A stretch of 64,000 bases of DNA, from assembly GCF_000688475.1 (NCBI RefSeq), contig NZ_JIAN01000008.1, positions 186,001 through 250,000 of the forward strand. Direction: 5' to 3'. Below the pieces are notes generated by a model. The model was not told the DNA's origin, ran no database searches, and worked only from the letters and a program-made list of their open reading frames with translations. Shown piece after piece: positions 17,558 to 28,065 of this stretch. Both the position numbers and the translations under genes were made by a program. The first letter of the stretch is position 1, and each line of letters opens with the position of its first letter. This DNA comes from Cellulomonas sp. URHE0023 (lineage in GTDB: Bacteria; Actinomycetota; Actinomycetes; Actinomycetales; Cellulomonadaceae).

Positions 17558-18586
17558 GTGACCACCTCGACGTCCGACACCTCCAAGCGCGTTCTCCTGG
17601 CGGCGCCACGCGGGTACTGCGCCGGCGTCGACCGGGCTGTCGTGGCCGTCGAGAAGGCCCTCGAGCACTACGGGGCTCCCGTGTACGTGCGCAAGGAGAT
17701 CGTCCACAACAAGTACGTGGTCGAGACCTTGGCGGCGCGTGGCGCCATCTTCGTGAACGAGACCGACGAGGTGCCCGAGGGTGCGCGGGTCGTGTTCTCC
17801 GCGCACGGTGTCTCCCCGGCGGTCCATGCGGCGGCCGAGGCGCGGTCGTTGCAGACGATCGACGCCACCTGCCCGCTCGTCACCAAGGTGCACAAGGAAG
17901 CCGTGCGGTTCGCCTCGGAGGACTACGACATCCTGCTGATCGGTCACGAGGGCCACGAAGAGGTCGAGGGCACCTACGGCGAGGCTCCCGAGCACATCCA
18001 GGTCGTCGGCTCCCCGGACGCCGTGGCGGACCTCGAGGTGCGTGACCCGGACCGCCTCATCTGGATCTCGCAGACGACCCTCTCGGTCGACGAGACGATG
18101 GAGACCGTTCGCCGGCTCCGTGAGCGGTTCCCCAACCTGCAGGACCCGCCCAGCGACGACATCTGCTACGCGACGCAGAACCGTCAGGTCGCGGTGAAGA
18201 AGCTGGCCCCGGAGTGCGACGTCGTGATCACGGTCGGCTCCGCCAACTCGTCCAACTCGGTCCGCCTGGTCGAGGTCGCCCTCGACGCGGGAGCGCGCAG
18301 CTCCTACCGGGTGGACAACGCTGCCGAGATCGACCCGTCGTGGTTCGACGGTGCGTCCACGGTCGGCGTCACGTCGGGCGCGTCCGTCCCGGAGATCCTG
18401 GTCCGGGACGTGCTCGAGCTGCTCGCGCAGCACGGCTTCGGTGACGTCCAGGAGGTCCGCACGGCGACGGAGGACCTGATGTTCTCGCTCCCGCGTGAGC
18501 TGCGTGCCGACCTGAAGGCGTCGGGCAGCCTGCCCCAGGCTCCGCGCCGTGACGGCCGCCGGTCCCTGGACGTCCAGCCCGCCTGA
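17558..18586 (+). CDS. ispH: 4-hydroxy-3-methylbut-2-enyl diphosphate reductase
   Basis: The 342-residue enzyme catalyses the last step of the non-mevalonate isoprenoid pathway, making IPP and DMAPP. The iron-sulfur ligands are C21 ([12 protein letters not shown]), C105 ([11 protein letters not shown]) and C203 ([10 protein letters not shown]). Substrate-binding residues lie in [23 protein letters not shown] and SQTTLS. The GTG start has a TAGACT box 6 bases upstream and no ribosome site, so the mRNA is probably leaderless. It supplies substrate for the cis-prenyltransferase earlier in the window. Confidence 0.96.
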   Translation: MTTSTSDTSKRVLLAAPRGYCAGVDRAVVAVEKALEHYGAPVYVRKEIVHNKYVVETLAARGAIFVNETDEVPEGARVVFSAHGVSPAVHAAAEARSLQTIDATCPLVTKVHKEAVRFASEDYDILLIGHEGHEEVEGTYGEAPEHIQVVGSPDAVADLEVRDPDRLIWISQTTLSVDETMETVRRLRERFPNLQDPPSDDICYATQNRQVAVKKLAPECDVVITVGSANSSNSVRLVEVALDAGARSSYRVDNAAEIDPSWFDGASTVGVTSGASVPEILVRDVLELLAQHGFGDVQEVRTATEDLMFSLPRELRADLKASGSLPQAPRRDGRRSLDVQPA

Positions 18587-18595
18587 GTCGTCGGT

Positions 18596-18625
18596 CCGCC
18601 GCACGGCGGTGGTCAGGTGCGGCGG
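18596..18625. terminator. Terminator between ispH and rmuC
   Basis: A perfect 9-bp stem CCGCCGCAC/GTGCGGCGG (18596-18604 and 18617-18625) fills the short space between the convergent stop codons. Confidence 0.6.
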
Positions 18626-18628
18626 TGC

Positions 18629-19972
18629 TCACGCGCTCGAGGCGTCCGCCGACCCGGCTCCGTCGGCGTCGTTCGCGGCCCGCTCCGCACGAAGTGCGCG
18701 CTCGTCCCGTTCCGCCCGGCCGTCGAACAGCACCACGTGCTCGTCCGCAGAAGCCACCAGCTCGGGTGCACTGACGCTCGAGAGGCGAGGGTTGGCGGGC
18801 TCAGGCATGGGCAGGTCGCCGTCGACCACGTTCAGGTCCGCGAACCGTCGTGCACTCACCAGGACCCGGCTCTCCAGCGACGACACCGTCTGGTTGTACG
18901 CCCCGGCGGCCGAGTCGATCGCACGGCCGAGGCGGCTCAGGTGCGCGCCCATCGTCGCGAGCCTCCCGTGCAGCTCCTTGCCGAGGGTCAGCACGGCCTG
19001 GGCGTTGGCAGCGAGGGCGTCCTGACGCCACGCGTAGGCGATGGTGCGCAGCAGCGCGAGCAACGTCATGGGCGTCGCGATGACGACGTTGCGCTCGAAC
19101 GCGTACTCCATCAGCAGGGGGTCCTGCTCGGCGGCGGCGCCGAGGAACGACTCGGCCGGCACGAACATCACCACGAACTCCGGCGCAGGTGCGAACTGGT
19201 CCCAGTAGCGCTTGCTGGCGAGGTCGTCCACGTGTGAGCGCACGTGGCGGGCGTGCGCGGCGAGCCGGTCCGCCCGGACGGACTCGTCGGCCGACTGTGC
19301 GGCGTCGAGGAACCCCAGGAACGCAACCTTGGCGTCGACCACGACGTTCTTCCCGCCCGCGAGCCGCACGACCATGTCGGGCCGCAGCAGCCCTTCGTCC
19401 GTGCGCACCTGCGCTTGCTCCACGAAGTCCACGTGCGGCAGCATCCCGGCGGCCTCGACCACCCGCCGCAGCTGCACCTCGCCCCACCGGCCCCGCACCT
19501 GCGACGACCGCAGCGCAGTGACCAGGCGCGACGTCTCGTCACGCAGATGCTCTGAGGCGACGTGCATCGCCCGGACCTGCTCACCGAGCGCCGCGTTCCC
19601 CGCCGCGCGCGCCTGCTCCGCCGACGACAGCTGGGCCCGCACCGCGTCGAGCGTGCTGGACAGTGGTTCCACCATCGCCCGGACGGCCGCCTCGCGCTGG
19701 GCGAGCTCGCCGGCCTGAGTCTGGTGGTCGGCTGCGAGCTGCTGGTGGGCCAGTGCGAGGAACTGGTCGGTGCTCGTCGCGAGAGCCTCCGCGGCCAACG
19801 CCCGGAACTGGTCGGCCTGCCGGTCGGTGTCAGCCAGACGCTCCTGGCCGGCGCGACGCTCGGCCTCGAGCGTGGCGGTCGCACGAGCCGCCGCGACGGT
19901 GCCCCGCCACGAGGCGAGCACGGCGCCCAGCACGCCGCCGATCAGCAGCCCGACGAGCAGTGAGGTGTCCAT
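18629..19972 (-). CDS. rmuC: DNA recombination protein RmuC
   Basis: This 447-residue protein has an N-terminal transmembrane helix (LLVGLLIGGVLGAVLASW), a long coiled coil (about 30-160) and the RmuC nuclease-like domain (about 165-390: RGRWGEVQLRRVVEAAGM, KNVVVDAKVAFLGFLDA, FVPAESFLGAAAEQDP). RmuC is proposed to limit DNA inversions at repeats. ATG at 19972 follows GGGAGGG; the open frame extends 33 bases further but lacks a better site. It lies divergent to the ABC ATPase gene. Confidence 0.92.
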   Translation of the reverse strand: MDTSLLVGLLIGGVLGAVLASWRGTVAAARATATLEAERRAGQERLADTDRQADQFRALAAEALATSTDQFLALAHQQLAADHQTQAGELAQREAAVRAMVEPLSSTLDAVRAQLSSAEQARAAGNAALGEQVRAMHVASEHLRDETSRLVTALRSSQVRGRWGEVQLRRVVEAAGMLPHVDFVEQAQVRTDEGLLRPDMVVRLAGGKNVVVDAKVAFLGFLDAAQSADESVRADRLAAHARHVRSHVDDLASKRYWDQFAPAPEFVVMFVPAESFLGAAAEQDPLLMEYAFERNVVIATPMTLLALLRTIAYAWRQDALAANAQAVLTLGKELHGRLATMGAHLSRLGRAIDSAAGAYNQTVSSLESRVLVSARRFADLNVVDGDLPMPEPANPRLSSVSAPELVASADEHVVLFDGRAERDERALRAERAANDADGAGSADASSA

Positions 19973-20039
19973 GTGAGGACCCTCCCAGGAGCTACCGACA
20001 TCCACCCTCTGGCGGAGGGTGCTCGGCGTTGCCGGACCG

Positions 20040-20045
20040 TACTGT
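20040..20045 (+). promoter_or_regulatory. -10 box for leaderless ABC ATPase gene
   Basis: TACTGT ends 6 bases before the ATG at 20052, and no ribosome site is present, which indicates a leaderless transcript. Confidence 0.5.
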
Positions 20046-20051
20046 GGTCCG

Positions 20052-20825
20052 ATGCCTGAGGAGCTGACACCCGCACTCGAGCTGAGGGGACTGTGGCGCA
20101 GGTTCGGCCAGAAGATCGCGGTCGCCGGGATCGATCTGGTCGTCCCCGCGGGCTCGTTCTACGGCCTCGTCGGACCGAACGGCGCCGGCAAGACGACGTC
20201 GTTGTCCATGTCGACGGGCCTGCTCAAGCCCGACTTCGGGACCGTGCTGGTGCACGGGCAGGACCTGTGGGCCAACCCCCTCGAGGTCAAGCGGATGCTC
20301 GGTGTCCTGCCTGACGGCGTCCGCCTGTTCGACCGCCTCACCGGCGAGCAGCTCATCACCTACGCGGGCCTGTTGCACGGCCTGGACCGCGCCACGGTGG
20401 CGCACCGTGCACGAGACCTGCTCGTCGCGCTCGACCTCACCGGGGATGCCGGGACCCTCGTCGTCGAGTACTCGGCCGGCATGACCAAGAAGGTCGCGCT
20501 CGCGTGCGCGATGGTGCACGCTCCGCGGCTGCTCGTCCTGGACGAGCCGTTCGAGGCGGTCGACCCGGTCTCCGCCGCGAACATCCGCGACATCCTGGCG
20601 TCGTACGTCGCCTCGGGCGGGACCGTGATCGTCTCGTCGCACGTCATGGACCTGGTCCAGCGCATGTGCGACCACGTCGCGGTGATCGCCGCCGGGCACG
20701 TGCTGGCGGCCGGGACGGTGGACGACGTGCGCGGTGGGCAGAGCCTGGAGGACCGGTTCGTCGAGCTCGTCGGCGGCCGCGGGACGGGTGAGGGGCTCGC
20801 GTGGTTGCGCACCTCGTCCAGCTGA
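20052..20825 (+). CDS. ABC transporter ATP-binding protein (exporter type)
   Basis: The 257-residue ATPase has Walker A GPNGAGKTT (41-49), a drug-exporter style signature YSAGMTKKVALACAMVH, Walker B LLVLDEP and the switch H in IVSSHVMDLV. The signature deviates from LSGGQ, as is common in CcmA/YxlF-like subfamilies. Its 3' end overlaps the permease gene by 25 bases, so the two form one exporter. Substrate unknown. Confidence 0.88.
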   Translation: MPEELTPALELRGLWRRFGQKIAVAGIDLVVPAGSFYGLVGPNGAGKTTSLSMSTGLLKPDFGTVLVHGQDLWANPLEVKRMLGVLPDGVRLFDRLTGEQLITYAGLLHGLDRATVAHRARDLLVALDLTGDAGTLVVEYSAGMTKKVALACAMVHAPRLLVLDEPFEAVDPVSAANIRDILASYVASGGTVIVSSHVMDLVQRMCDHVAVIAAGHVLAAGTVDDVRGGQSLEDRFVELVGGRGTGEGLAWLRTSSS

Positions 20826-22363
20826 AGCTTGCGCTCGTGCGCAACGGGCTGCGACGCAGTCCGTGGCAGGTGGTCGGGCTGGCGTTCGCGGGTCTGTACG
20901 GGCTGTTCGCGATCGTGCTGGTCGTCGGTTCGCTGGCGGCAGTCAGCGTGCAGACACCCGACATCCGCGGACTCGTCACGGTGCTGCTCGGTTCCGTCAT
21001 CGTGCTCGGCTGGTGGGTGGTGCCGCTCGTGTCGTTCGGGGTCGACGCAACCGTGGACCCCGCACGGTTCGTCACGTTCACCATCCCGCGCCGCAGCATG
21101 CTCCTCGGCCTCGCGATCGGCGCGGTGCTCGGGATCCCGGGCGTGGTCACCGTCGTCTCGGCCCTCGCGATCGGCGGGGTCTGGTGGCGGACGCCGACGG
21201 CCCTCCTCGTGGCGCCGGCATGTGCGCTGCTGGGGGTCGCGACGTGCATCGTCGGCAGCCGTGCGACCACGTCGGCGTCGTCGCACCTGATGAGCAAGCG
21301 GCGGGTGCGCGAGCTCATGGCGGCGGTCACGCTGGTGCCGCTGGTGCTGATCGGACCGTTGATCGGTCGGACCTCGGCCTCGAGCGCACACCTCACCCGG
21401 GAGGCCCTCGAGCAGGTTGCCGCAGTGCTCGGCTGGACCCCGCTCGGTGCGGTGTGGGCCGTCCCGTGGGAGGTCGCCGCCGGTGACGTGGCCGGCGCGG
21501 CCGGGCGCCTCGGCGTCGCCGTCGGGACACTGGTCGCCCTGACGGTGGTCTGGGACCGCGCGCTGGCCCACGCCCTGGTGAACCCGCTGCACGAGGTCGC
21601 GTCGACACGGGCTCGCGGCCTCGGCTGGTTCGGCAGGCTGCCCGCGACGCCCCTCGGAGCAGCGACCGCGCGGAGCCTCACGTACTGGGTCCGCGACCCG
21701 CGTTACGCACTGGCCATCGCCATCGTCCCGCTGCTCCCGGTGTTGCTGTGGATCCTGAACCCGGGCGGCAGCTCGCTGCTCTTCCTCGGCCCGAGCGCGG
21801 CGTTCTTCTTCGGCTGGGGGGTCTCCGCGGACGTCGCCTACGACGGCTCCGCCTTCTGGACGCACCTGGCCGCACCCATCACCGGGCTCACCGACCGGCT
21901 CGGCCGCGTCATCGGGGCAGCAGCGCTCGCGGTCCCCGTCGTCGCCGTCTACTCGGTCGGGTCGGCGCTCCTGACAGGGCGGCCCGACGCGATCCCAGCG
22001 CTGCTCGGCGTCTCGTACGGCGTGCTCTGGACCGCGTTCAGCGGCGCGAGCATCGTCTCCGCGCTGGTGGTCTACCCGGTTCAGCAACCTGGGGAGAACC
22101 CGTTCCAGACCCGGCAGGGCGCGTCGATGGTCGCGGTGGTCTCGCAGCTCGTCGGCTGGTCCGCGGTGCTTGCGCTGAGCCTGCCCGTCGCAGGGCTCGC
22201 GCTGTACGCGATCACCGAGCACAGCTCCGCGCTGGGGTGGTTGGCGTTCGTCGTCGGGCCGCTGCTCGGTGGTCTGCTCCTGTTCCTCGGGGTCTGCATC
22301 GGCGGCCGCCTGATCGAGCGGAACGGCACCGACCTGTTGCAACGGATCCAGTCCTTCGCCTGA
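20801..22363 (+). CDS. ABC transporter permease (large integral membrane protein)
   Basis: This 520-residue protein has about 12 hydrophobic segments arranged in two halves, resembling actinobacterial ABC-2 type exporter permeases. The GTG at 20801 follows GTGAGGGG inside the ATPase gene. It carries no ATPase motif and relies on the upstream protein. The pair lies between rmuC and ychF. No neighbouring biosynthetic gene hints at the substrate. Confidence 0.8.
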   Translation: MVAHLVQLKLALVRNGLRRSPWQVVGLAFAGLYGLFAIVLVVGSLAAVSVQTPDIRGLVTVLLGSVIVLGWWVVPLVSFGVDATVDPARFVTFTIPRRSMLLGLAIGAVLGIPGVVTVVSALAIGGVWWRTPTALLVAPACALLGVATCIVGSRATTSASSHLMSKRRVRELMAAVTLVPLVLIGPLIGRTSASSAHLTREALEQVAAVLGWTPLGAVWAVPWEVAAGDVAGAAGRLGVAVGTLVALTVVWDRALAHALVNPLHEVASTRARGLGWFGRLPATPLGAATARSLTYWVRDPRYALAIAIVPLLPVLLWILNPGGSSLLFLGPSAAFFFGWGVSADVAYDGSAFWTHLAAPITGLTDRLGRVIGAAALAVPVVAVYSVGSALLTGRPDAIPALLGVSYGVLWTAFSGASIVSALVVYPVQQPGENPFQTRQGASMVAVVSQLVGWSAVLALSLPVAGLALYAITEHSSALGWLAFVVGPLLGGLLLFLGVCIGGRLIERNGTDLLQRIQSFA

Positions 22364-22370
22364 GGCCCCG

Positions 22371-22376
22371 TAGACT
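22371..22376 (+). promoter_or_regulatory. -10 box for leaderless ychF
   Basis: TAGACT ends 8 bases before the ychF GTG; there is no ribosome site. Confidence 0.55.
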
Positions 22377-22384
22377 CGTCCGAC

Positions 22385-23458
<1,074 letters not shown>

Positions 23459-23627
23459 TGGGAGCGCCGACTGCAGCCGGACTGAGTGCGTGAACGCAGT
23501 CGCACGGCGCAATCGCGTGCGCAGCAGCCTGCAGCACAACGAAGGACGTCAGCACCTCCTACCTCGTCGCGTGCGTTTGGCGTTGCCGCCCGTGGCCCGT
23601 CGTCACGCGTGTGCCCTCGGTCGAGCC
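23459..23627. other. Intergenic region after ychF
   Basis: No gene is seen. A possible hairpin near 23480-23505 (GACTGAGTGCG with a partly complementary CGCA/GTC arm) may terminate ychF. The sequence lacks clear signals otherwise. Confidence 0.3.
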
Positions 23628-24059
23628 TCAGGGCACGAGGGCTCGACGCCGCAGCCGCAGCACGGAGAGGATCAGCGAGGTCAGCAGCAGCCCGGTGTAC
23701 ACGTCGTTCTCGAACCATCCGAAGGTGGTCTGCTGCTCGAGCGTGAAGGTCGTCGGGTAGTAGAAGACCGACACCCCCAGGATCACGACGAGGTAGCCGA
23801 GCACGGTCATCTGTGCGGCGCGGGAGTCGCGACGGGCCAGCGCGGCTGCCCCGAACGCGACCAGGTAGAAGACCCAGGTGAGCGGACTGGTCACGGTGAA
23901 GTCCGGATCCTCCAAGCCAGAGAGCCTCGCGTAGACCGTGTGGATCACCGAGAGGCTGAAGGCCGCGACGAGCAAGGCCGACACCGCCACGCCGTAGCGG
24001 GTGCGGGCCGCCGGCTCGATCGCGTGAGGGATGGTGAGGGGCTGCGCGCTGGCGGACAT
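23628..24059 (-). CDS. Small four-helix membrane protein, unknown function
   Basis: The 143-residue protein starts at ATG 24059 behind an excellent ribosome site (AGGAGGA, 5 bases upstream). It has four predicted transmembrane segments (about 22-44, 58-75, 84-100 and 118-137), with an extracytoplasmic loop YPTTFTLEQQTTFGWFEND. I do not recognise the family. It diverges from the XRE/NB-ARC regulator at 24203 and could be its target. It is the first gene after ychF in the accessory region. Confidence 0.6.
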   Translation of the reverse strand: MSASAQPLTIPHAIEPAARTRYGVAVSALLVAAFSLSVIHTVYARLSGLEDPDFTVTSPLTWVFYLVAFGAAALARRDSRAAQMTVLGYLVVILGVSVFYYPTTFTLEQQTTFGWFENDVYTGLLLTSLILSVLRLRRRALVP

Positions 24060-24202
24060 GTCTTCCTCCTGTGGATGTGGAGCTCGGGCGGTTGGGCCGG
24101 TGTCGTCAGGTACCAGCCTCCAGAGGCCGCGGTGGACGCGACACCCACAGCACGACCACAGTTGAGCCACGCCGAGGCCTGCGGGCGACTACCGTCCGTT
24201 CG

Positions 24203-26485
24203 GTGGGTGACAGCTTCGCGACACTGCTGCGGGCCTTCCGTGACGAGCGGTCCCTGACCCAGGAGGAGCTGGCCGACAAGGCCGGCATCACGGTGAAGGC
24301 CGTCGGTGCTTTGGAGCGCGGCGAGCGTCGCCGCCCCTATCCGCACACCGTGCGCGCGCTCGCGGACGCGCTGAACCTGGACGCGGGCCATCGGGCTCGC
24401 CTCATCGGAGCCGTCCCGGACCGGACCCGTACCGTGGCTGGTCCGTCGTCGGCTCCCCAGGTGGACGCTGCTGCGCCGACGGTTCTGCCGAGCGCGACGG
24501 TCGACCTGGTCGGTAGGTCTACCGCGCTCGAGAGCCTCACAGAGCTGCTGACCGAAGCAACGACCCGCGTGGTGACGCTGACGGGCCCGGGAGGCGTCGG
24601 GAAGTCAGCGCTCGCGCTCGCGGCGGCCCGAGCGGCGTCGCACGCGTTTCCCGGAGGTGTGACGCTCGTCGAGCTGGCCGGCATCACCGAGCCCGAGGTG
24701 GTCATCCCGGTGATCGCGGCCGCTCTTGGGGTGCCCGAGGCCGGGCACCGAGGGACCGTCGTCGGCCTGTCGCCCTTCCTTGCCGGTCGCCGGATGCTGC
24801 TGCTGCTCGACAATCTCGAACAGGTCCTCGCGGCGGCGCCGTCGCTCGCGGACCTGTCGGCACACTGCCCGGGGCTGGTGATTCTCGGAACGAGCCGGGC
24901 TCCGTTGCGGATCCGGGCCGAGCGCACCCTCCGCGTCGAGCCGCTCGACCAGGGCGCGTGCGTCCGGCTGTTCCGCGAGCGTGCCGACGCGGCAGGCGGG
25001 CGGCTGACGCGATCCGCTGACGAGGACGAGGCCGTCGCCGAGATCTGCCGACGGCTCGACGGCCTTCCACTCGCGGTCGAGCTCGCGGCCGCCGCGACGG
25101 CGCTCCTGCGCCCGGCGGAGCTGCTCGCTCGGCTGGACTCCGTGCTCATCGACGGTCCGCGGGACCTGCCTGAGCGTCAGCGGTCGATGGCGGCGACGCT
25201 CGACTGGAGCTACGACCTTCTCGGCGAGCGCGAGCGAGCGCTGCTGGCGAGGCTCGCGGTGCTCCCGGGGACCTTCTCGCTGGCCGGGGCCGAGGCGGTC
25301 GCGGGCCAGGACGTGCTGCGCGAGCTGCGCGTGCTCCTCGACCACTCGCTGGTCAGCCGCGGCGCCGACGTGCAGGGCACCGAGAGGTTCCGGCTGCTTC
25401 GACCGGTTCGTCAGTACGCCGCGCTCCGGCTCGCCCCGGCCGATCGCGCGGTCGCCACAGGGCGCCTGGCCGACTGCGTGCTCGCCCTCGCTCGAGACCT
25501 GGAGGCCGACCTTCGAGGAGCAGCGCTGGTGGCCGGCCTCGACCTCGCGGAGGCCGACCTGCCCGCGATCAGGGCGGGTCTGATGCACCTGATCGAGGCC
25601 GGGCGTCTGGACGACGCCGCCGAGGCGATCTGGAGGTTGTGGCCGTTCCTGGCGCTGCGGGGGGTCGGGCAAGAAGGCCTGGCGCTGGTGGCCCTGCTCC
25701 GCCGCGGGCCGATGACCGACGTGGTGAAGGCCCAGCTGCTGGTCGCCGCAGCCGGGATGAGCTATGTGCTCGGTGAGATCCCGGCCCTGCGTGCCGATGC
25801 CGACGCCGCGCTCGCCCTCGCGCAACGGCTCGACCGTCCAGGACTGCTCGCCGAGGCTGCCGTGCTCGCCGGGTCGGGAGCGTTGTTCGCCGGAGATCTC
25901 GACGAGGCGTCGGCGCGCCTGGCCGTGGTGCGCACGAGGGCGGCCGATGACGACGAGACGTGGGCGGTCCTGCACTGCCGGATAGCCCACGCCCAGGTGG
26001 CGCTGCTGGCCGGCTCGCTGCACGAGTCGGAGCAGCTCCTCCTGGGCTGCGAGCACAGCGCTCGCGGGCTGGGCAACCCGTTCACGCTCGCCACGGTGCT
26101 CAACCTGCGCGCCACGCTGACCCAGCTCCGCGACGAGCACAGCGAGACCGCACGGCTGCTGGCCGAGTCGGCCGAGATCTCCATGACTGCCCGGATCAGC
26201 TGGACGTTCGCCTACACGCTTCCGGCGCTCGCCAGCGTGGCAGTCAGGTCGGGGGACCATGAGCTGGGGGCGACGCTGTTCGGTGCCGCCGCGTCGTGGT
26301 CGGCGGACCACGCGGTGGACGCCGGTTTCCCGGCGTCAGAGGCGCTGGCGCACCACGACCTCGCCCTGGCGCGTGAGGCGCTGGGCGAGGTGCGGTTCCG
26401 TCCCGCCTGGGACGCAGGACGGGACACCACCGCGCCTGAGGTCGTCGAGCTGGCGCGCGAGCTCAGCCGGCGCGCACGCGGCTGA
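24203..26485 (+). CDS. XRE-type DNA-binding regulator with NB-ARC/STAND ATPase
   Basis: The 760-residue protein has an N-terminal XRE helix-turn-helix (5-60: LLRAFRDERSLTQEELADKAG, then ALERGERRRPYPHTVRALADAL), a P-loop ATPase with GPGGVGKS (128-135), LLLLDNLEQVL and LGTSRAPLRI, a winged-helix spacer, and a long helical TPR-like C-terminus. STAND regulators of this type switch on ATP binding after sensing a signal. GTG at 24203 is chosen so that the XRE domain is N-terminal. Its stop overlaps the convergent hemerythrin gene by 23 bases. Target genes are unknown. Confidence 0.85.
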   Translation: MGDSFATLLRAFRDERSLTQEELADKAGITVKAVGALERGERRRPYPHTVRALADALNLDAGHRARLIGAVPDRTRTVAGPSSAPQVDAAAPTVLPSATVDLVGRSTALESLTELLTEATTRVVTLTGPGGVGKSALALAAARAASHAFPGGVTLVELAGITEPEVVIPVIAAALGVPEAGHRGTVVGLSPFLAGRRMLLLLDNLEQVLAAAPSLADLSAHCPGLVILGTSRAPLRIRAERTLRVEPLDQGACVRLFRERADAAGGRLTRSADEDEAVAEICRRLDGLPLAVELAAAATALLRPAELLARLDSVLIDGPRDLPERQRSMAATLDWSYDLLGERERALLARLAVLPGTFSLAGAEAVAGQDVLRELRVLLDHSLVSRGADVQGTERFRLLRPVRQYAALRLAPADRAVATGRLADCVLALARDLEADLRGAALVAGLDLAEADLPAIRAGLMHLIEAGRLDDAAEAIWRLWPFLALRGVGQEGLALVALLRRGPMTDVVKAQLLVAAAGMSYVLGEIPALRADADAALALAQRLDRPGLLAEAAVLAGSGALFAGDLDEASARLAVVRTRAADDDETWAVLHCRIAHAQVALLAGSLHESEQLLLGCEHSARGLGNPFTLATVLNLRATLTQLRDEHSETARLLAESAEISMTARISWTFAYTLPALASVAVRSGDHELGATLFGAAASWSADHAVDAGFPASEALAHHDLALAREALGEVRFRPAWDAGRDTTAPEVVELARELSRRARG

Positions 26486-27128
26486 CGTAGCGGCGGTACT
26501 GCCACCGGCCGAGGGTGCTGAGGAGCACCCGGACCGGGACAGGTAGCTTTGCGAGCATCATCGACCGTTCGACGTCGTCCGCCTCCTCGAGGACCGCCCC
26601 GAACATCAGGGGAAGCTGGCTCCGCGTCATCACCTCGACGCCGTGGTCGCCCATGGAGTCCCATTCCTTCGCGGTGACGTGGCGTGCGGCGACGGGAAGG
26701 ATCGCGCGTTCCTCCAGGTCCAGGTGCTCAAGGAGCGCCGCACGGAAGTCCTCGACGAGCCGCGCGAGCTGCTCGCCGCGGACGGCCGACGCCGTCGTGC
26801 GCCAGTCGGCGCTGAGGGGACCTATCTGGTCGGCGTACTCGTCGACGGCGTGGTGCTGCGCCTCCATCGTCGCGATCAGGTCGCCCGATGGTGTGGCTCG
26901 CTCGAGGAGCAGCGGCCACAGGACCACGTCCTCGCCGGTGTGGTGCATGTGGAGGCCCGCAAGGACGAGGTCGAGGTGGGCGGCGACGACCTCGGCGCGC
27001 GCGACGTCGCCGGAGATGACGTCGCGGATCAGGTGGGGCAGCAGCCCGAACTCGCGCCGGAACGCGCGGTGGACGACGTACATGTCGCGGACGTCGGCCA
27101 GGGGTTCCGCGGGGATCGTGGTGGACAT
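26463..27128 (-). CDS. Hemerythrin-like domain protein
   Basis: The 221-residue protein has a four-helix hemerythrin (HHE) domain with candidate iron ligands in YVVHRAFRREF, HMHHTGEDVVLWPLL, MEAQHHAVDEY and LLEHLDLEERAILP. The C-terminal 60 residues are specific to this actinobacterial subfamily. Such proteins bind a di-iron centre that reacts with O2, NO or peroxide. The start is supported by GAGAGGAG. A paralogue with the same layout is encoded at 39394-40062. Confidence 0.85.
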   Translation of the reverse strand: MSTTIPAEPLADVRDMYVVHRAFRREFGLLPHLIRDVISGDVARAEVVAAHLDLVLAGLHMHHTGEDVVLWPLLLERATPSGDLIATMEAQHHAVDEYADQIGPLSADWRTTASAVRGEQLARLVEDFRAALLEHLDLEERAILPVAARHVTAKEWDSMGDHGVEVMTRSQLPLMFGAVLEEADDVERSMMLAKLPVPVRVLLSTLGRWQYRRYVSRVRAG

Positions 27129-27309
27129 CAGATGCTCCTCTCAGTTGGTGCACCGAGCCTCGCTGCCCTTGCTGGAGCCGGACCAGCCACGGCACTCCCA
27201 CGCCGCCCCCACAGTCCGGCCCAGACGCCCAGCCCTGGCCACGTCGCTTCGCCCCCGCGCGAGTGCTCGTCCGACGAGGATCCGCCACATGTTGATCGGC
27301 CGCGCCGTG

Positions 27310-27335
27310 TGGTGGAGTTCCGGTTCAACGTCTGA
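27310..27335 (+). repeat. Copy 2 of the ychF 3'-end repeat
   Basis: The sequence from TGGTGGAGTTCCGGTTCAAC to a TGA stop matches ychF copy 1 over 22 bases with one mismatch and still reads VVEFRFNV followed by a stop. It also matches copy 4 at 23 of 26 bases, including the CTGA end. No ychF-like coding sequence precedes it, so it is a detached 3'-end fragment. Confidence 0.8.
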
Positions 27336-27360
27336 TCGCTGGACAGAAGTGAGGCCTGCG

Positions 27361-27376
27361 CCGAACATTTGTTCGG
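27361..27376. promoter_or_regulatory. LexA (SOS) box-like palindrome
   Basis: CCGAACA-TT-TGTTCGG is a perfect 7-bp-arm inverted repeat whose core CGAAC-N4-GTTCG fits the actinobacterial SOS-box pattern. No SOS gene starts close by, so it may instead be the terminator of the response-regulator operon, or a relic. Confidence 0.35.
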
Positions 27377-27414
27377 TGTGGTCGCGACCGATCGAGGAGG
27401 GCCGTGCCTCGCCA

Positions 27415-28065
27415 TCAGGCCTCGCGCACGAGCTCGAGGACAGCCAGGACACGTCGGTTGCGGTGCTCGTCGGGTGGGATGTCCAGCTTGGTAAAGATGG
27501 TGTTCATGTGCTTCTCCACGGCGCTCTGGCTGACGAAGAGCTGAGCCGCCACCGAAGCGTTGCTGTACCCCTGCGCGACCAGCGAGAGCACCGCCAGCTC
27601 GCGTCCTGACAGCTGCGACAGGCGCGAACGCCGTGGTGCGTCGGCGCGGACGAGCTGCCGAACCACCTCCTGGTCGAACGCCGTGCCACCGTGTCCGACC
27701 CGGTCGACGGCGTCGAGGAACCCGGCGATGTCGGAGACCCGGTCCTTGAGCAGGTACCCGACGCCGCCGCCCTCACCGGCGAGGAGCTCCGCGGCATGGC
27801 GGCGCTCCACGTGCTGCGAGAGGACCAGCACGGCGACGTGCGGCCACCGGTGACGGATCTCAAGCGCAGCTCGGATCCCCTCGTCGACGAAGTCGGGGGG
27901 CATCCGCACGTCGACGAGCACGAGGTCGGGCTGGTCGCGGGCGACCGAGTACCGAAGCTCGGTGGCATTCCCTACGGCGTCGACGACGGTGTGCCCCTCG
28001 GCGACGAGCAGCTGCACGAGGCCCTCGCGGAGCAGCGTGGAGTCCTCGGCGACGGTTATGCGCAC
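27415..28065 (-). CDS. NarL/LuxR-type response regulator
   Basis: The 216-residue protein has a receiver domain with acidic E7/D8, phosphoacceptor D52 (DLVLVDVRMP), S83 and K107 (LLKDRV). A LuxR-type helix-turn-helix follows (about 150-205: LSGRELAVLSLVAQGYSNASVAAQLFVSQSAVEKHMN). The start overlaps the histidine kinase stop by 10 bases, so it is coexpressed and is the kinase's partner. This pair is linked to a DedA protein, which suggests an envelope signal. Confidence 0.92.
   Translation of the reverse strand: MRITVAEDSTLLREGLVQLLVAEGHTVVDAVGNATELRYSVARDQPDLVLVDVRMPPDFVDEGIRAALEIRHRWPHVAVLVLSQHVERRHAAELLAGEGGGVGYLLKDRVSDIAGFLDAVDRVGHGGTAFDQEVVRQLVRADAPRRSRLSQLSGRELAVLSLVAQGYSNASVAAQLFVSQSAVEKHMNTIFTKLDIPPDEHRNRRVLAVLELVREA

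Larger units (their letters stand above)
27129..27414. other. Gene-free segment holding repeat copy 2 and a LexA-like palindrome
   Basis: These 286 bases lie between the hemerythrin start and the response-regulator stop. I see no credible gene. Copy 2 of the ychF 3'-end repeat and a perfect palindrome at 27361-27376 are the notable contents. Confidence 0.5.
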
